Positions 8,296 through 16,117 of a stretch of 33,450 nt of DNA are shown piece after piece (within the stretch, counting starts at the first letter, position 1; every line of letters starts with the position of its first letter). Where the stretch lies: NCBI RefSeq assembly GCF_029813835.1, contig NZ_JARVKV010000072.1, positions 1 to 33,450 of the forward strand, given 5' to 3'. This DNA comes from Streptomyces sp. DH37. GTDB taxonomy: Bacteria > Actinomycetota > Actinomycetes > Streptomycetales > Streptomycetaceae. The position numbers and the translations under genes were made by a program. The notes under the pieces were generated by a model that was not told the DNA's origin, ran no database searches, and was given only the letters and a program-made list of their open reading frames with translations.

Positions 8296-9684
8296 TCACA
8301 CCCGCTGCCACAGCGCCGGGGTGTTCGGCGGCTCCCAGCCCGGCTGCGCCTGGTGGGCCTGCAGGCAGCGGTAGGTCGCGCCCCCGTAGGTCACCCGGTC
8401 GCCGGCGCTGTAGACGGTGCCGGCCTTCCAGGTGCCGCCCGGCTCCTCACCGGGCGGGTCCGTGGGCGGGTCGGTGGGCTCCGGGCCCGGACCGCCGCCG
8501 GTGGTCTTCAGCGTCAGGCCGTACACCGAGAGGATCTCGTTGACCGGCTGGTGGTACGTCGTACCGCCCGTGCGGCAGTTGCCCGAGCCGCCGGAGGTGA
8601 CGCCCTGCGCCTGGTTTCCGGAGATGTAGGAGCCGCCGGAGTCGCCGGGCTCGGCGCACACCGTCGTGCGCGTCACGCCGGTGATGGTGCCCTCGGGATA
8701 GGTGACGCTGGTGTTGTGCTGCTGGATCGTTCCGCAGTGCCAGCCCGTGGTCGAGCCGGACCGGCAGATGGAGGCGCCCACCGCCGCCTGCGTGGAGCCC
8801 GCGACCTGGACGGTGCCGCTGGAGGTCTTCACGTACGGGGTGGCCGTCCAGTTGCCGTTGGCCGCGACCCAGGCGTAGTCGTTGCCGGGGAAGGACGAGC
8901 CCTGGAAGGTGCCCAGCGCCACCTGGTTGTGGCCCGAGACGCTGGTGCCGGTGCGGCCGCAGTGGCCCGCGGTGGCGAAGCCCTGCTGGGAGCCCTTGGT
9001 GACGGGGAAGCCGACGGAGCAGCGCCCGCCGCTGCCCATGTAGTACGCGTCGCCGCCCCGCAGGTCGTACAGCGGGCGGGGCCGCTCGGCCGACTCCACC
9101 ACGCGCACCAGGTCGCCGTCGACGCCGGCGGCGGCGACGAAGCCGCGCGCCTTCGCGGGCTCGGAGGCGTGGACGACCACGGAGTTGGTGCGGACGTCGA
9201 CGTACCAGACCGGCGCCGCGGTGGTGGCGCTCTTCCGCGCGGCCCTGTCCAACGCGGCCTTGGCGGCGTCGAGTTCGGCCAGGCTGTGGCCGACGACCTC
9301 GGCGCGGGCGCCCTCGGCGGCGATCTCGCGGGCGTCGGAGGCGTCGGTGGTGGCCACCGTCAGCGTCGCGGTGTCGCCCGTCACCCAGGCGCCGGCGAAG
9401 TCGCCGCCGAGCGCCAGGCGCAGCGCCCCGGCGGTCGCCCCGGCCCTGCTCTCGTTCACCAGCCGGTCCTTCGCCTGGCCGGGGGTGAGGCCGAGGTCGC
9501 GCTGCATGGCCTTGAGCAGGCCGGGCGGGACGGAGGACAGGGCGGACGGTGCCGACGGGGCGCCGGTGGTCTGCCGGGCGGACGCGGCGGGATCGGCCGT
9601 CGCGGTGCCCGGCAGCCCGGTCAGGGCGAGCGCGCCGGCCGCCACGACGCCGGCGCACACGCCTATGACGCGTCTGTGGAGCAT
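8296..9684 (-). CDS. sprC: Streptogrisin C-like serine protease with chitin-binding domain
   Basis: A 462-residue secreted preproenzyme of the S1 alpha-lytic/streptogrisin group. Order: signal peptide (1-30), a long pro-region with the conserved fold needed for folding (about 45-205), the protease (from about 206, DLRGGDAYYMGSGGRCSVGF) and, after a Pro/Gly/Thr linker at about 396-418, a C-terminal carbohydrate-binding module (WKAGTVYSAGDRVTYGGATY). The catalytic triad is visible: His241 (TAGHCG), Asp269 (GNDYAW) and Ser349 (GDSGGS). This is the layout of streptogrisin C, the member of the family with a chitin-binding tail. ATG 9684 has GAGGAG 6 nt upstream. An 8-bp inverted repeat sits in the leader just upstream. 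Confidence 0.93.
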   Translation of the reverse strand: MLHRRVIGVCAGVVAAGALALTGLPGTATADPAASARQTTGAPSAPSALSSVPPGLLKAMQRDLGLTPGQAKDRLVNESRAGATAGALRLALGGDFAGAWVTGDTATLTVATTDASDAREIAAEGARAEVVGHSLAELDAAKAALDRAARKSATTAAPVWYVDVRTNSVVVHASEPAKARGFVAAAGVDGDLVRVVESAERPRPLYDLRGGDAYYMGSGGRCSVGFPVTKGSQQGFATAGHCGRTGTSVSGHNQVALGTFQGSSFPGNDYAWVAANGNWTATPYVKTSSGTVQVAGSTQAAVGASICRSGSTTGWHCGTIQQHNTSVTYPEGTITGVTRTTVCAEPGDSGGSYISGNQAQGVTSGGSGNCRTGGTTYHQPVNEILSVYGLTLKTTGGGPGPEPTDPPTDPPGEEPGGTWKAGTVYSAGDRVTYGGATYRCLQAHQAQPGWEPPNTPALWQRV

Positions 9685-9695
9685 GTGGGTCTCCT

Positions 9696-9721
9696 CGGTT
9701 TCGTCGGGGTGACCGAAACCG
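9696..9721 (-). promoter_or_regulatory. Inverted repeat in the protease leader
   Basis: CGGTTTCG (9696-9703) and CGAAACCG (9714-9721) form 8-bp arms separated by 10 bp. The repeat begins 12 bp upstream of the protease ATG and touches its ribosome binding site. It could be a repressor operator or a leader stem-loop that controls translation. No matching gene for a binding protein can be named. Confidence 0.4.
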
Positions 9722-9738
9722 TAGACGCGGACACGACA

Positions 9739-9767
9739 GGGAGAGGAGCTGTCAGTTCTCCTCTCCC
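9739..9767 (-). terminator. Hairpin after the FtsK-gamma-like gene
   Basis: Perfect 10-bp arms (9739-9748 and 9758-9767) with a 9-nt loop, 70 bp past the stop of the upstream leftward gene and 55 bp before the protease start. A terminator for the upstream gene is the simplest reading. Confidence 0.5.
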
Positions 9768-9836
9768 CATCGCGTTATGGAAGCCGCCTCATGCCGTCGT
9801 CCGGCCTGCGGATTCCGCGGTGCCGCCGCACACGGC

Positions 9837-11768
9837 TCACCGTCCGCCCGACGGGGTGAGGTCGTCGAGGGACGTGACCAGCGTCTTGCGGCGGCCGTTC
9901 TTGGCCGGGGCCGAGACCAGGCCGAGCTGTTCGAGCGCGTCGAGGGCGCGCCGGGCGACCGGGCGGGAGAGGGAGAAGCGCTGCTGCACGTAGACCATGC
10001 TGGCGTTCTGCTCGGTGACGACCGCCTGCGCGATCTCACGGAGGGCCTCGACCTCCAGCCCGGCGGCCTCGGCCTGCCGGGCGAAGGGCTCCCCGGCGGG
10101 CTCGTCGGCGGCCGGTGCGGGCCGGGCGGCGGGCACGAGCGGCGCGGACTCGCCGATGGGCGCCTCCGGCTCCGCCTCCGCCGCCGGTTCCGGGGCCTCG
10201 GCGGTGACGGCGGCGACGGCGGGCGCTTCGGCAACCGGTGCGGGTTCGTCGGCGGCTGCCTCGGCCTCCACGGCGGGCGTCTCGGCCTTCTCGGCGTGGA
10301 GCCCGGGTTCCTCGGTGACCGGAGTGGGCTCGGCGGCGGGTGCGGGTGCGGCGGGCTCCTCGGTGACCGGGGTGGGTTCGTCCATCGGAGCGAACTCGGC
10401 GGCGGGTGCGGTGGGTTCCTCGGTAACGGGGACGGGCTCGACGGCAGGTGCGGGTGCGGCGGCTTCCTCAGCGGCCGGTGCGGGCTCGTCCACCGGAGCG
10501 AACTTGGCCGGGGGTGCGGTGGGTTCCTCGGTAACCGGGACGGGCTCGACGGCAGGTGCGGGCTCGGCGGCTTCCTCGACGGCCGGGGCGGGTCCGTCCA
10601 CCGGAGCGGGGGGCGCGGCGGGCTCCTCGGTGACCGGGACGGGCTCGTCCACCGGTGCGGCGGACGCGACGGGGGCCTCGGTGGTCGGCTCGGCCTCGGT
10701 GGCGGGTGCCTCCGGCTCCGCGGCCCTGTCGCCGATGGGCTCCTCGGCGAGCGGGGCGGCTTCCGCGACGGCCGGTGCGGATTCGTCGGCGGCTGCCTCG
10801 GCCTTCTCGGCGGGCGTCTCGGCCTTCTCGGCGTGGAGCCCGGGTTCCTGGGTGACCGGAGTGGGCTCGACGGCAGGTGCGGGTGCGGCGGGCTCCTCGG
10901 TGACCGGGGTGGGTTCGTCCACCGGAGCGAACTTGGCCGGGGATGCGGTGGGTTCCTCGGTGACCGGGACGGGCTCGGCGGCAGGTGCGGGTGCGGCGGC
11001 TTCCTCAGCGGCCGGTGCGGGTCCGTCCACCGGAGCGGCGGACGCGGCAGGGGCCTTGTCCACCGGCGCCTCGGGCGCCCCGGCCTCCTCGGCCGGGGAG
11101 TCGTCGACCGGTGCGGGCTCCGGCGTACGGAGGGCCCCGCCGTCGCTCTCCTCCCGGTCCGCCCGGGCGCTCTCCCGGCCGGGACCGTCGGGGAAGGGGA
11201 TGAACAGCCCCCCGGCCGACGGCCGTTCCCGGACCGATTCCTCCGCGGGGACCTTCTCCGCGGAGACTCCCTCGGCGGGGACTTCCTCGGCGGGAACGGG
11301 CCGCGGGGCCGCCTCCGCCCCGCTCCCGCGGTGCTCCTCCTCCTGCCGTGCCCCGGCCTGTGGCTCCGGCTCGGTCTGGACGGCGTCCGCCGCCTCCGTT
11401 CCGGTCCCGCCCGGCTCACCGGCCCGCCCGCGGGCCGGCTTGCGGGCGGTGCCGCGGCCCAGCAGGACGCCGAGCCCCGCCACGACGAGGAGGACGGAGC
11501 CGCCCACCAGGAGCGGCGGGGAGCCGAGGACCGCGCCGAGGACGAGGAGCAGCAGGACGACCAGCGCCAGGGCCGCGTACACGCGCACCACCGTCTTCGA
11601 CCGGGTGTCCTCCCCGGCGGATCGCGGGACGCCCTCCCGCAGGGGCCGCCGTTCCACGGCCTTCCGGCCCGTTCCCCGGCAGCTCCGGCCCTCGCTCTCG
11701 TGGTCGCCGATGATCTCGTTGGTCACCGGTGCCCTGTGCTCGCAGACCGGGCATGTATCGCGACGCAT
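9837..11768 (-). CDS. Membrane-anchored protein with zinc finger and FtsK-gamma-like winged helix
   Basis: 643 residues. The N-terminus holds a zinc-finger-like Cys6-x2-Cys9...His23...Cys30 set. Two hydrophobic segments at about 60-80 (VYAALALVVLLLLVLGAVLG) and 84-103 make a membrane hairpin. Residues about 110-555 are a repetitive Pro/Ala/Glu/Val linker with recurring PVTEEP and FAPVDEP. The C-terminal 70 residues (AQAVVTEQNASMVYVQQRFS and then ARRALDALEQLGLVS, NGRR) resemble the FtsK gamma winged helix that reads polar chromosome motifs. The ATPase motor of FtsK is absent. ATG 11768 has a G-rich site about 7 nt upstream. A membrane-tethered DNA-binding role is inferred. It is flanked by unrelated genes. 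Confidence 0.8.
   Translation of the reverse strand: MRRDTCPVCEHRAPVTNEIIGDHESEGRSCRGTGRKAVERRPLREGVPRSAGEDTRSKTVVRVYAALALVVLLLLVLGAVLGSPPLLVGGSVLLVVAGLGVLLGRGTARKPARGRAGEPGGTGTEAADAVQTEPEPQAGARQEEEHRGSGAEAAPRPVPAEEVPAEGVSAEKVPAEESVRERPSAGGLFIPFPDGPGRESARADREESDGGALRTPEPAPVDDSPAEEAGAPEAPVDKAPAASAAPVDGPAPAAEEAAAPAPAAEPVPVTEEPTASPAKFAPVDEPTPVTEEPAAPAPAVEPTPVTQEPGLHAEKAETPAEKAEAAADESAPAVAEAAPLAEEPIGDRAAEPEAPATEAEPTTEAPVASAAPVDEPVPVTEEPAAPPAPVDGPAPAVEEAAEPAPAVEPVPVTEEPTAPPAKFAPVDEPAPAAEEAAAPAPAVEPVPVTEEPTAPAAEFAPMDEPTPVTEEPAAPAPAAEPTPVTEEPGLHAEKAETPAVEAEAAADEPAPVAEAPAVAAVTAEAPEPAAEAEPEAPIGESAPLVPAARPAPAADEPAGEPFARQAEAAGLEVEALREIAQAVVTEQNASMVYVQQRFSLSRPVARRALDALEQLGLVSAPAKNGRRKTLVTSLDDLTPSGGR
10222..11060. 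repeat. In-frame duplicated blocks in the linker-coding region
   Basis: The linker-coding DNA contains a large direct duplication: a block of roughly 270 bp beginning near 10222 recurs near 10759, with a 537-bp offset that is a multiple of three (checked at 10291 and 10828). Shorter 60-90 bp units encoding PVTEEP and FAPVDEP motifs recur within and between the blocks. Copies differ mostly by silent or conservative changes, indicating repeat expansion under frame constraint. Confidence 0.75.
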
Positions 11769-11938
11769 TTCCGCCCCCTTGTGGCACTTCCCAGGAGGAC
11801 GGACTGTAGCGGACGGAGGGAGGCGCCGTCGGAGGAGGTACCGGCGGTCCGCATCCATCCGGGCGTACCCCTCTGACCAGCGGAACCCCCCACGGCACCC
11901 CAATTCCGCTCTTCTACGGCCCTCTTGACCCGCGCGGT

Positions 11939-11955
11939 GCGGGCCGCCGGCCCGC
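11939..11955 (-). terminator. Short hairpin after LysR gene
   Basis: A 7-bp perfect GC inverted repeat with a 3-nt loop begins 5 bp beyond the stop codon of the LysR gene at 11960. It fits a simple terminator for that leftward gene. The remaining bases up to 11768 (about 190 bp in all) show no gene and presumably hold the promoter of the FtsK-gamma-like gene. Confidence 0.45.
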
Positions 11956-11959
11956 CGGG

Positions 11960-12949
11960 TCAGACGGGGCCGTGGTGTCCGGTCGCGGCCGGGGGTGTCG
12001 CGCCGGAACCGGGGTGGTCCGCCAGCCACTGGGTGTAACTCGTGCTGCGCGCGGCGGCCTCGGTGTGCGCCGCGCGGGCGTGCCCGACCACCGACGCCGC
12101 GACACCCGCGGCGGACGCGCCCGGATGCCAGCCGATCAGGTGCCGCCAGCGCAGCGGGGCGCCGACCAGCGGGCGGGTCACCAGACCGGGCGTCGGCGGG
12201 AACGTCGCCCGGCACAGCCCGACCGCCCGCCCCACCTGCACCAGATGGACGCACGAGGCGGTGTCGGTCTCGTAGACGCGGGCGGGGGTGAACCCGGCAC
12301 GGGCGCAGGCGGCGGCGAAACAGTCCGCGAAGCAGCCGTCCCCCGGCACGTCCGTCCAGGACTCCTCCGCCAACAGCCCCAGCTCCACCTCGCGCCGTCC
12401 GGCCAGCGGATGGTCCCGGCCCAGCATCACGAACACCGGGTCGACCGCGATCTCCCGCCACACCAGCCGGTCCGCCGCGGGCGGCGGGCTCTCCCCGCAG
12501 GCGCCGACCAGCGCGAAGTCCACCCGCCCCTCGATCACCAGCGCGGCGATCTCCCGCTCCGACCAGGAGGTGCGCGTGGTCACCGCGACTCCGGGATGGG
12601 ACGCCGCCAGCCGGTCCACCACCCCGCCCAGCAGCGGGCCGTGCGTACCGCCGAGCCGGAAGCGCGGCATGCCGTCCCACGCCTGCGCGAACCGCACGGC
12701 CTCCTCCTGCAGTTCGCGCACCGCGGGCAGCAGTACGCCGGCCCGGTCCAGCACCAGCTCGCCGAGCGCGGTCGGCCGCACTCCGTACCGCCCGCGGGCG
12801 AACAGCGAACCGCCCAGGGCGCGTTCGATCCGCTTGAGCTGCGCGCTGAGCGCCGGCTGGGCCAGGCCCAGCGCCGTGGCCGCCCGGGTGAGGCTGCCCG
12901 CGTCCGCGATCGCCCGGATCGTCTTCAGGTGCCGCAGTTCCAGGTCCAT
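11960..12949 (-). CDS. LysR-family transcriptional regulator
   Basis: 329 residues. The N-terminal winged helix-turn-helix (LRHLKTIRAIADAGSLTRAA, QPALSAQLKRIERALGGSLF) is a textbook LysR domain, followed by a type 2 periplasmic-binding effector domain (FRLGGTHGPLLGGVV, DFALVGACG, ESWTDVPGDGCFADCFAAAC). The length is slightly above normal because of a loosely conserved C-terminal tail. ATG 12949 begins the conserved helix; no clear ribosome binding site precedes it. It is divergent from the methyltransferase pseudogene at 13062, which would be its traditional target, so the regulator may now lack its main partner. The effector is unknown. Confidence 0.9.
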   Translation of the reverse strand: MDLELRHLKTIRAIADAGSLTRAATALGLAQPALSAQLKRIERALGGSLFARGRYGVRPTALGELVLDRAGVLLPAVRELQEEAVRFAQAWDGMPRFRLGGTHGPLLGGVVDRLAASHPGVAVTTRTSWSEREIAALVIEGRVDFALVGACGESPPPAADRLVWREIAVDPVFVMLGRDHPLAGRREVELGLLAEESWTDVPGDGCFADCFAAACARAGFTPARVYETDTASCVHLVQVGRAVGLCRATFPPTPGLVTRPLVGAPLRWRHLIGWHPGASAAGVAASVVGHARAAHTEAAARSTSYTQWLADHPGSGATPPAATGHHGPV

Positions 12950-13061
12950 GCCCGACAGCTTGGGCGTCCCGGTCCGTCGCGGCAATACATCGGCAGAGCA
13001 TTGGTACGGACCAGGAGTCCGGTGCGTGATCGGCGAGTCGGAGCCTCCGCCGGGCTCCCGC

Positions 13062-13689
13062 ATGCCCGAGACGGCCCGGACCTTCGACTCCTCCATGACC
13101 GCCTGGCGGCAGTGGCAGGACGCCCCCCGGGCCGGCCGCGCTTCGCCCTGGCCGAGGCCGACCTCCTGCGTCACCCGGACCGGCTGGGCGGCGGCTCCCT
13201 GCGGATCCTGGACCTCGCCGGGGGAGGGAGACGGGGGCGACGCGGTCCGGTCGGCCGCGCGGGCACCGCGTGACCGTGGTGGACCACGCGCCCGCGATGC
13301 CGGCCGCCGCGGTGGCGCCGCTGCGCGAGGGCGGCGTCCTGTCGGTGATGGCCGTCAACCGCCACTCCGCGCCGCTGGTGGCGGCCGTACGCGGACTGGG
13401 CCCGGCCGCGGCGCCGGCGGCCCTCGACCGGGACCGGGCCGACGGCCGCACCTTCGGCACCACCATGGCGCTGTACACCGCCGAGGAGATCGCCTCCCTG
13501 CCGGACGGCCTGGGCTGCCCACGGGCGGACCGCTACGGCATCCGCAGCGTCTGCGACCACATCGCCGACGACGAGCGCAAGCACGACCCGGCCTTCCACG
13601 CCGACCTGGAACGGCTGGAGCCGGCGGTCACCGACCGGCCGGCCCACCGGCACACCGCCCGGCTGTACCAACTGGCGGCCCGCCGGGGG
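13062..13689 (+). pseudogene. Decayed SAM-dependent methyltransferase
   Basis: Conserved methyltransferase segments are spread over three frames. Frame of 13062: MPETARTFDSSMTAWRQWQD. A second frame: RFALAEADLLRH and GSLRILDLAG (motif I). Back to the first: GDAVRSAAR. Then a third frame from about 13250: RGHRVTVVDHAPAM, then directly LREGGVLSVMAVNRHSAPL and FGTTMALYTAEEIASL to HTARLYQL. At least three frameshifts and an internal deletion of some 50-60 codons between HAPAM and LREGG are needed to explain this. The family is the small class I methyltransferases common in streptomycetes (about 260 residues). No functional product is expected. Confidence 0.85.
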
Positions 13690-13748
13690 ACCGCCGCGTG
13701 CGCGCCCCCCCGCCCGCGCCGGGGCGTGACGGGGGACGCGGGCTCCGG

Positions 13749-14516
13749 TCAGGGCAGGGTGAGGACGCGCGGGCCCTCCTCGGTGACCGCCACGGTGTGC
13801 TCGATGTGGGCCGCCCGGCTGCCGTCGGTGGTGCGCAGCGTCCAGCCGTCGGCGTCGGTGCGGTAGGCGTCGCTCCCACCGGCCATGAGCATCGGCTCGA
13901 TGGCGAGGACCAGTCCGTGGCGCAGGGGGAAGCCGCGGCCGGGGCGCCCGCGGTTGGGGACGTGGGGGTCCTCGTGCATGCGGCGGCCGATGCCGTGGCC
14001 GCCGAAGTCCCGGGGCATGCCGCAGCGGGCCGCCCCGGCGACGGCGCCGACGGCGTGCGAGATGTCGCCGATCCGGTTCCCGACGGTGGCCGCCGCGATG
14101 CCGGCGTCGAGCGCCTCCCGGGTGGCCTTGATCAGCTCCAGGTCGGCGGGGCGGGGGGTGCCCACGGTGAAGCTGACGGCGGCGTCGCCGGTCCAGCCGT
14201 CGAGTTCCGCACCGCAGTCGACGCTGACCAGGTCGCCGTCGCGCAGCCGGTACCCGTCGGGGACGCCGTGCACGATCGCGTCGTTGACGGACACGCAGAC
14301 CACCGCCGGGAACGGGGTGGGGGCGAAGGAGGGGCGGTACCCCAGGAAGGGCGAGCGCGCCCCCGACTCCTCCAGGACGGCGCGCGCCGCCTCGTCCAGC
14401 TCCCGCAGGGACACGCCGACGGCCGCCGCGTCCCGGACCGCCGCAAGGGTGCGGGCCACGACGCGCCCGGCCTCCCGCATGGCCTCCAGCGCCGCGTCGG
14501 TCTTGATCTCCACCAT
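13749..14516 (-). CDS. map: Methionine aminopeptidase, type I
   Basis: A 255-residue cytosolic enzyme that removes the initiator methionine from new proteins. The five metal ligands are visible: Asp100 (LVSVDCG), Asp111 (WTGDAAVS), His174 (GHGIGR), Glu207 (AIEPM) and Glu239 (IEHTVAV), with the substrate-facing His83 (DAIVHGVP). There is no N-terminal zinc-finger extension. Streptomycetes usually carry more than one map gene, and this one is not with the secY-adk ribosomal operon, so it is likely a paralogue. ATG 14516 follows a GGGAG site by about 9 nt. It diverges from a small XRE regulator across 74 bp that contain a palindrome, which suggests joint regulation. Confidence 0.93.
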   Translation of the reverse strand: MVEIKTDAALEAMREAGRVVARTLAAVRDAAAVGVSLRELDEAARAVLEESGARSPFLGYRPSFAPTPFPAVVCVSVNDAIVHGVPDGYRLRDGDLVSVDCGAELDGWTGDAAVSFTVGTPRPADLELIKATREALDAGIAAATVGNRIGDISHAVGAVAGAARCGMPRDFGGHGIGRRMHEDPHVPNRGRPGRGFPLRHGLVLAIEPMLMAGGSDAYRTDADGWTLRTTDGSRAAHIEHTVAVTEEGPRVLTLP

Positions 14517-14567
14517 GCTCCGCCACTCCCTGTCCGTACCGCGCCGGCCCGGCGCGACCCAATTCTT

Positions 14568-14583
14568 ATACCGGTATTAGTAT
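14568..14583. promoter_or_regulatory. Palindromic operator and leaderless promoter between map and xre
   Basis: ATACCGGTAT at 14568-14577 is a perfect 10-bp palindrome. A TAGTAT -10 hexamer follows at 14578-14583, ending 7 nt before the ATG of the XRE gene, so transcription should begin at the start codon. A GCGACC element at 14554 would be an 18-bp-spaced -35, which puts the palindrome between the two boxes, a typical repressor site. Transcription of map in the other direction would cross the same site. Confidence 0.55.
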
Positions 14584-14590
14584 CACGGTC

Positions 14591-14872
14591 ATGGTGAGGA
14601 CTCCTCTGACCCCGTGGGAGCGGCAGCGCGGGGAGCGGCTCGGCGCGCTGCTGCGCGGAGCACGCGGTGAACGCAGCATGGTGGAGGTCGCCGCGGCGGC
14701 CGGGGTGTCGGCGGAGACGCTGCGCAAGATCGAGACCGGACGGGCGCCCACTCCGGCGTTCTTCACCGTGGCGGCGCTGGCGGCCGTACTGGGACTGTCC
14801 CTGGACGAACTGGCCGCCGTCTGCGCCCGGGACGACGGCCACGGCGGGGGCGAGCAGGCGCTGTCGGCGTAG
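14591..14872 (+). CDS. Small XRE-family regulator, probably leaderless
   Basis: 93 residues consisting almost entirely of one Cro/CI helix-turn-helix domain (about 10-78: RLGALLRGARGERSMVEVAA, AGVSAETLRKIETGRAPTP, LAAVLGLSLDELAAVC). No sensor domain is attached. There is no ribosome binding site, and a TAGTAT -10 lies 7 nt ahead of ATG 14591, so a leaderless mRNA is expected. It is divergent from map with a palindrome in the gap; autoregulation and control of map are the obvious inference. The ligand or partner, if any, is unknown. Confidence 0.88.
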   Translation: MVRTPLTPWERQRGERLGALLRGARGERSMVEVAAAAGVSAETLRKIETGRAPTPAFFTVAALAAVLGLSLDELAAVCARDDGHGGGEQALSA

Positions 14873-14925
14873 GACGCGCCCTCCTGGCGGCCCCCGGCAC
14901 CTCTCGGCGCCCTCCCACCGCTTCC

Positions 14926-15504
14926 TCAGCGCTTCCTCAGGGCTCCCTCAGAGCTTTCTCCAGCGCCCCCGGCAGCCGCGGCGAGGTCCAGCCGCCACTC
15001 GTTGCTCCGCATCAGGCGTCCCGGCGGGAACTCGAACTCGCACTCGCCCACCAGCGAGAAGCCGGCCCGGCGGCAGATCCCGTTCGACGCGGGGTTGCCG
15101 ACGGAGGGGAAGGCGTACAGGAACCGGTGCCTGCGCTCGGCGCGGGCGCGGGCGACGACGGCCCGGGCGGCGGCCGCGGCGATGCCGCGGCCCTGGAACT
15201 CGGGCAGGACCGTCCATCCGGTCTCGTACACCACCGCGTCCCGCCACGGCCGTTCCCAGTAGCCGATGGTGCCCGCCTTCGCCAGGCCGGGGAGCAGGAC
15301 CACGCGGAACATGCAGCCGGCGCCCGTGGCGGCGCCGGCGGTCATGCCGACGTACCCGCGGTGGCGGTCCAGGACCTTCTCCGCGCTCTCCGGACCGCCC
15401 AGGTGCTCGGTCATCTCCGGCGCGTTGGCGCGCCGCAGCAGGGGCAGGTCGTCCTCGCCCCAGGGCTCGATCCGTACCTCCGCCGCGGTCGCTCGCTCCG
15501 ACAT
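14926..15504 (-). CDS. GNAT-family N-acetyltransferase (RimJ/RimL-like)
   Basis: 192 residues with one GNAT fold. The acetyl-CoA pyrophosphate-binding motif is seen as VLPEFQGRGIAAAAARAVV, and the downstream VGNPASNGICRRAGFSLVG block is typical of RimJ/RimL-like members. The N-terminal strand VRIEPWGEDDLPLLRRANAP starts the fold, and ATG 15504 is consistent with it. The acceptor substrate cannot be deduced. The last codons consist of near-repeats of CGCTTCCTCAG (14929-14950), so the extreme C-terminus (SSEGALRKR) may be variable. The gene is divergent from a second, unrelated GNAT gene. Confidence 0.88.
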   Translation of the reverse strand: MSERATAAEVRIEPWGEDDLPLLRRANAPEMTEHLGGPESAEKVLDRHRGYVGMTAGAATGAGCMFRVVLLPGLAKAGTIGYWERPWRDAVVYETGWTVLPEFQGRGIAAAAARAVVARARAERRHRFLYAFPSVGNPASNGICRRAGFSLVGECEFEFPPGRLMRSNEWRLDLAAAAGGAGESSEGALRKR

Positions 15505-15607
15505 GCCGCCACCCTACGGGCGGGGTGCGACAGCGGCCCGGGCCGGGCGGGAACCGCCGGCGGAAACCGGGAGGACGCGACGGGCCGCGCCTGTGAGGAT
15601 GGGGCGC

Positions 15608-16117
15608 GTGAACGCCGACCGCCGAGACCTCTGGGACATCGCGCCCCTGCCCGTCGGGCACCCCGATTCCGCGGCCCTGCTGCGCGCGTACTACGACGAC
15701 ATCGTCAGCCGCTACCACGGCCGCCGCGTCACGGCCGGGGAGGTCGACGCGGTGCTCGCCGAGGAGCCCAGCGACGACCTCACCGCCCCCACCGGCCATT
15801 TCGTGGTGGGCCGGTACGGGGGGCGGCCCGCCGGGTGCGTGGGCCTGCGCGTCCTGGCGCCCGGGACCGCCGAACTGACCCGGCTCTTCGTCCACCCCGG
15901 GGCGCGGGGGACGGGCGGGGGAGCGCGGCTGCTGGCGGCGGCCGAGCACGCCGCCCGCGAGGTGCTGGGCGCGCGGGTGATCCGGCTGGACACCCGCGGT
16001 GACCTGGTCGAGGCCCGTGCCCTGTACGCGCGGTGCGGCTACACCGAGATCCCCGACTACAACGGCGCGAAGTACGCCGAGCACTGGTTCGAGAAGCGGC
16101 TCGGTCCACGCTCCTGA
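15608..16117 (+). CDS. GNAT-family N-acetyltransferase
   Basis: 169 residues. The central GNAT core is visible: FVVGRYGGRPAGCVGLRVL, then ELTRLFVHPGARGTGGGARLL with the R-G-T-G-G-G acetyl-CoA loop, then DTRGDLVEARALYARCGYTEI. This resembles streptomycete GNATs with an N-terminal YYDDIVSRYHGR segment. The GTG at 15608 is preferred because a GAGG site lies 9 nt upstream; the ATG at 15599 sits directly on that site. Substrate unknown. Confidence 0.87.
   Translation: MNADRRDLWDIAPLPVGHPDSAALLRAYYDDIVSRYHGRRVTAGEVDAVLAEEPSDDLTAPTGHFVVGRYGGRPAGCVGLRVLAPGTAELTRLFVHPGARGTGGGARLLAAAEHAAREVLGARVIRLDTRGDLVEARALYARCGYTEIPDYNGAKYAEHWFEKRLGPRS

Noticed and set aside
10222..11060. Regularly repeated DNA resembling a CRISPR array
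   Set aside because: Units are of unequal length, in frame, and code for PVTEEP-like peptides; there are no constant spacers and no cas genes.
9752..11419. Arg/Pro-rich open frame on the minus strand overlapping the same gene
   Set aside because: Repetitive only because the linker DNA is repetitive; no start context and no recognisable domain.
9777..11876. Long Gly-rich open frame on the plus strand opposite the repetitive linker gene
   Set aside because: It has no family signature and mirrors the repeats of the true gene on the other strand, whose N-terminal zinc finger, membrane helices and C-terminal winged helix are coherent.
12288..14597. 769-residue plus-strand frame joining methyltransferase fragments to the antisense of map
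   Set aside because: Only a short part (from 13062) matches methyltransferase, and the match continues in other frames; the rest lies opposite map.
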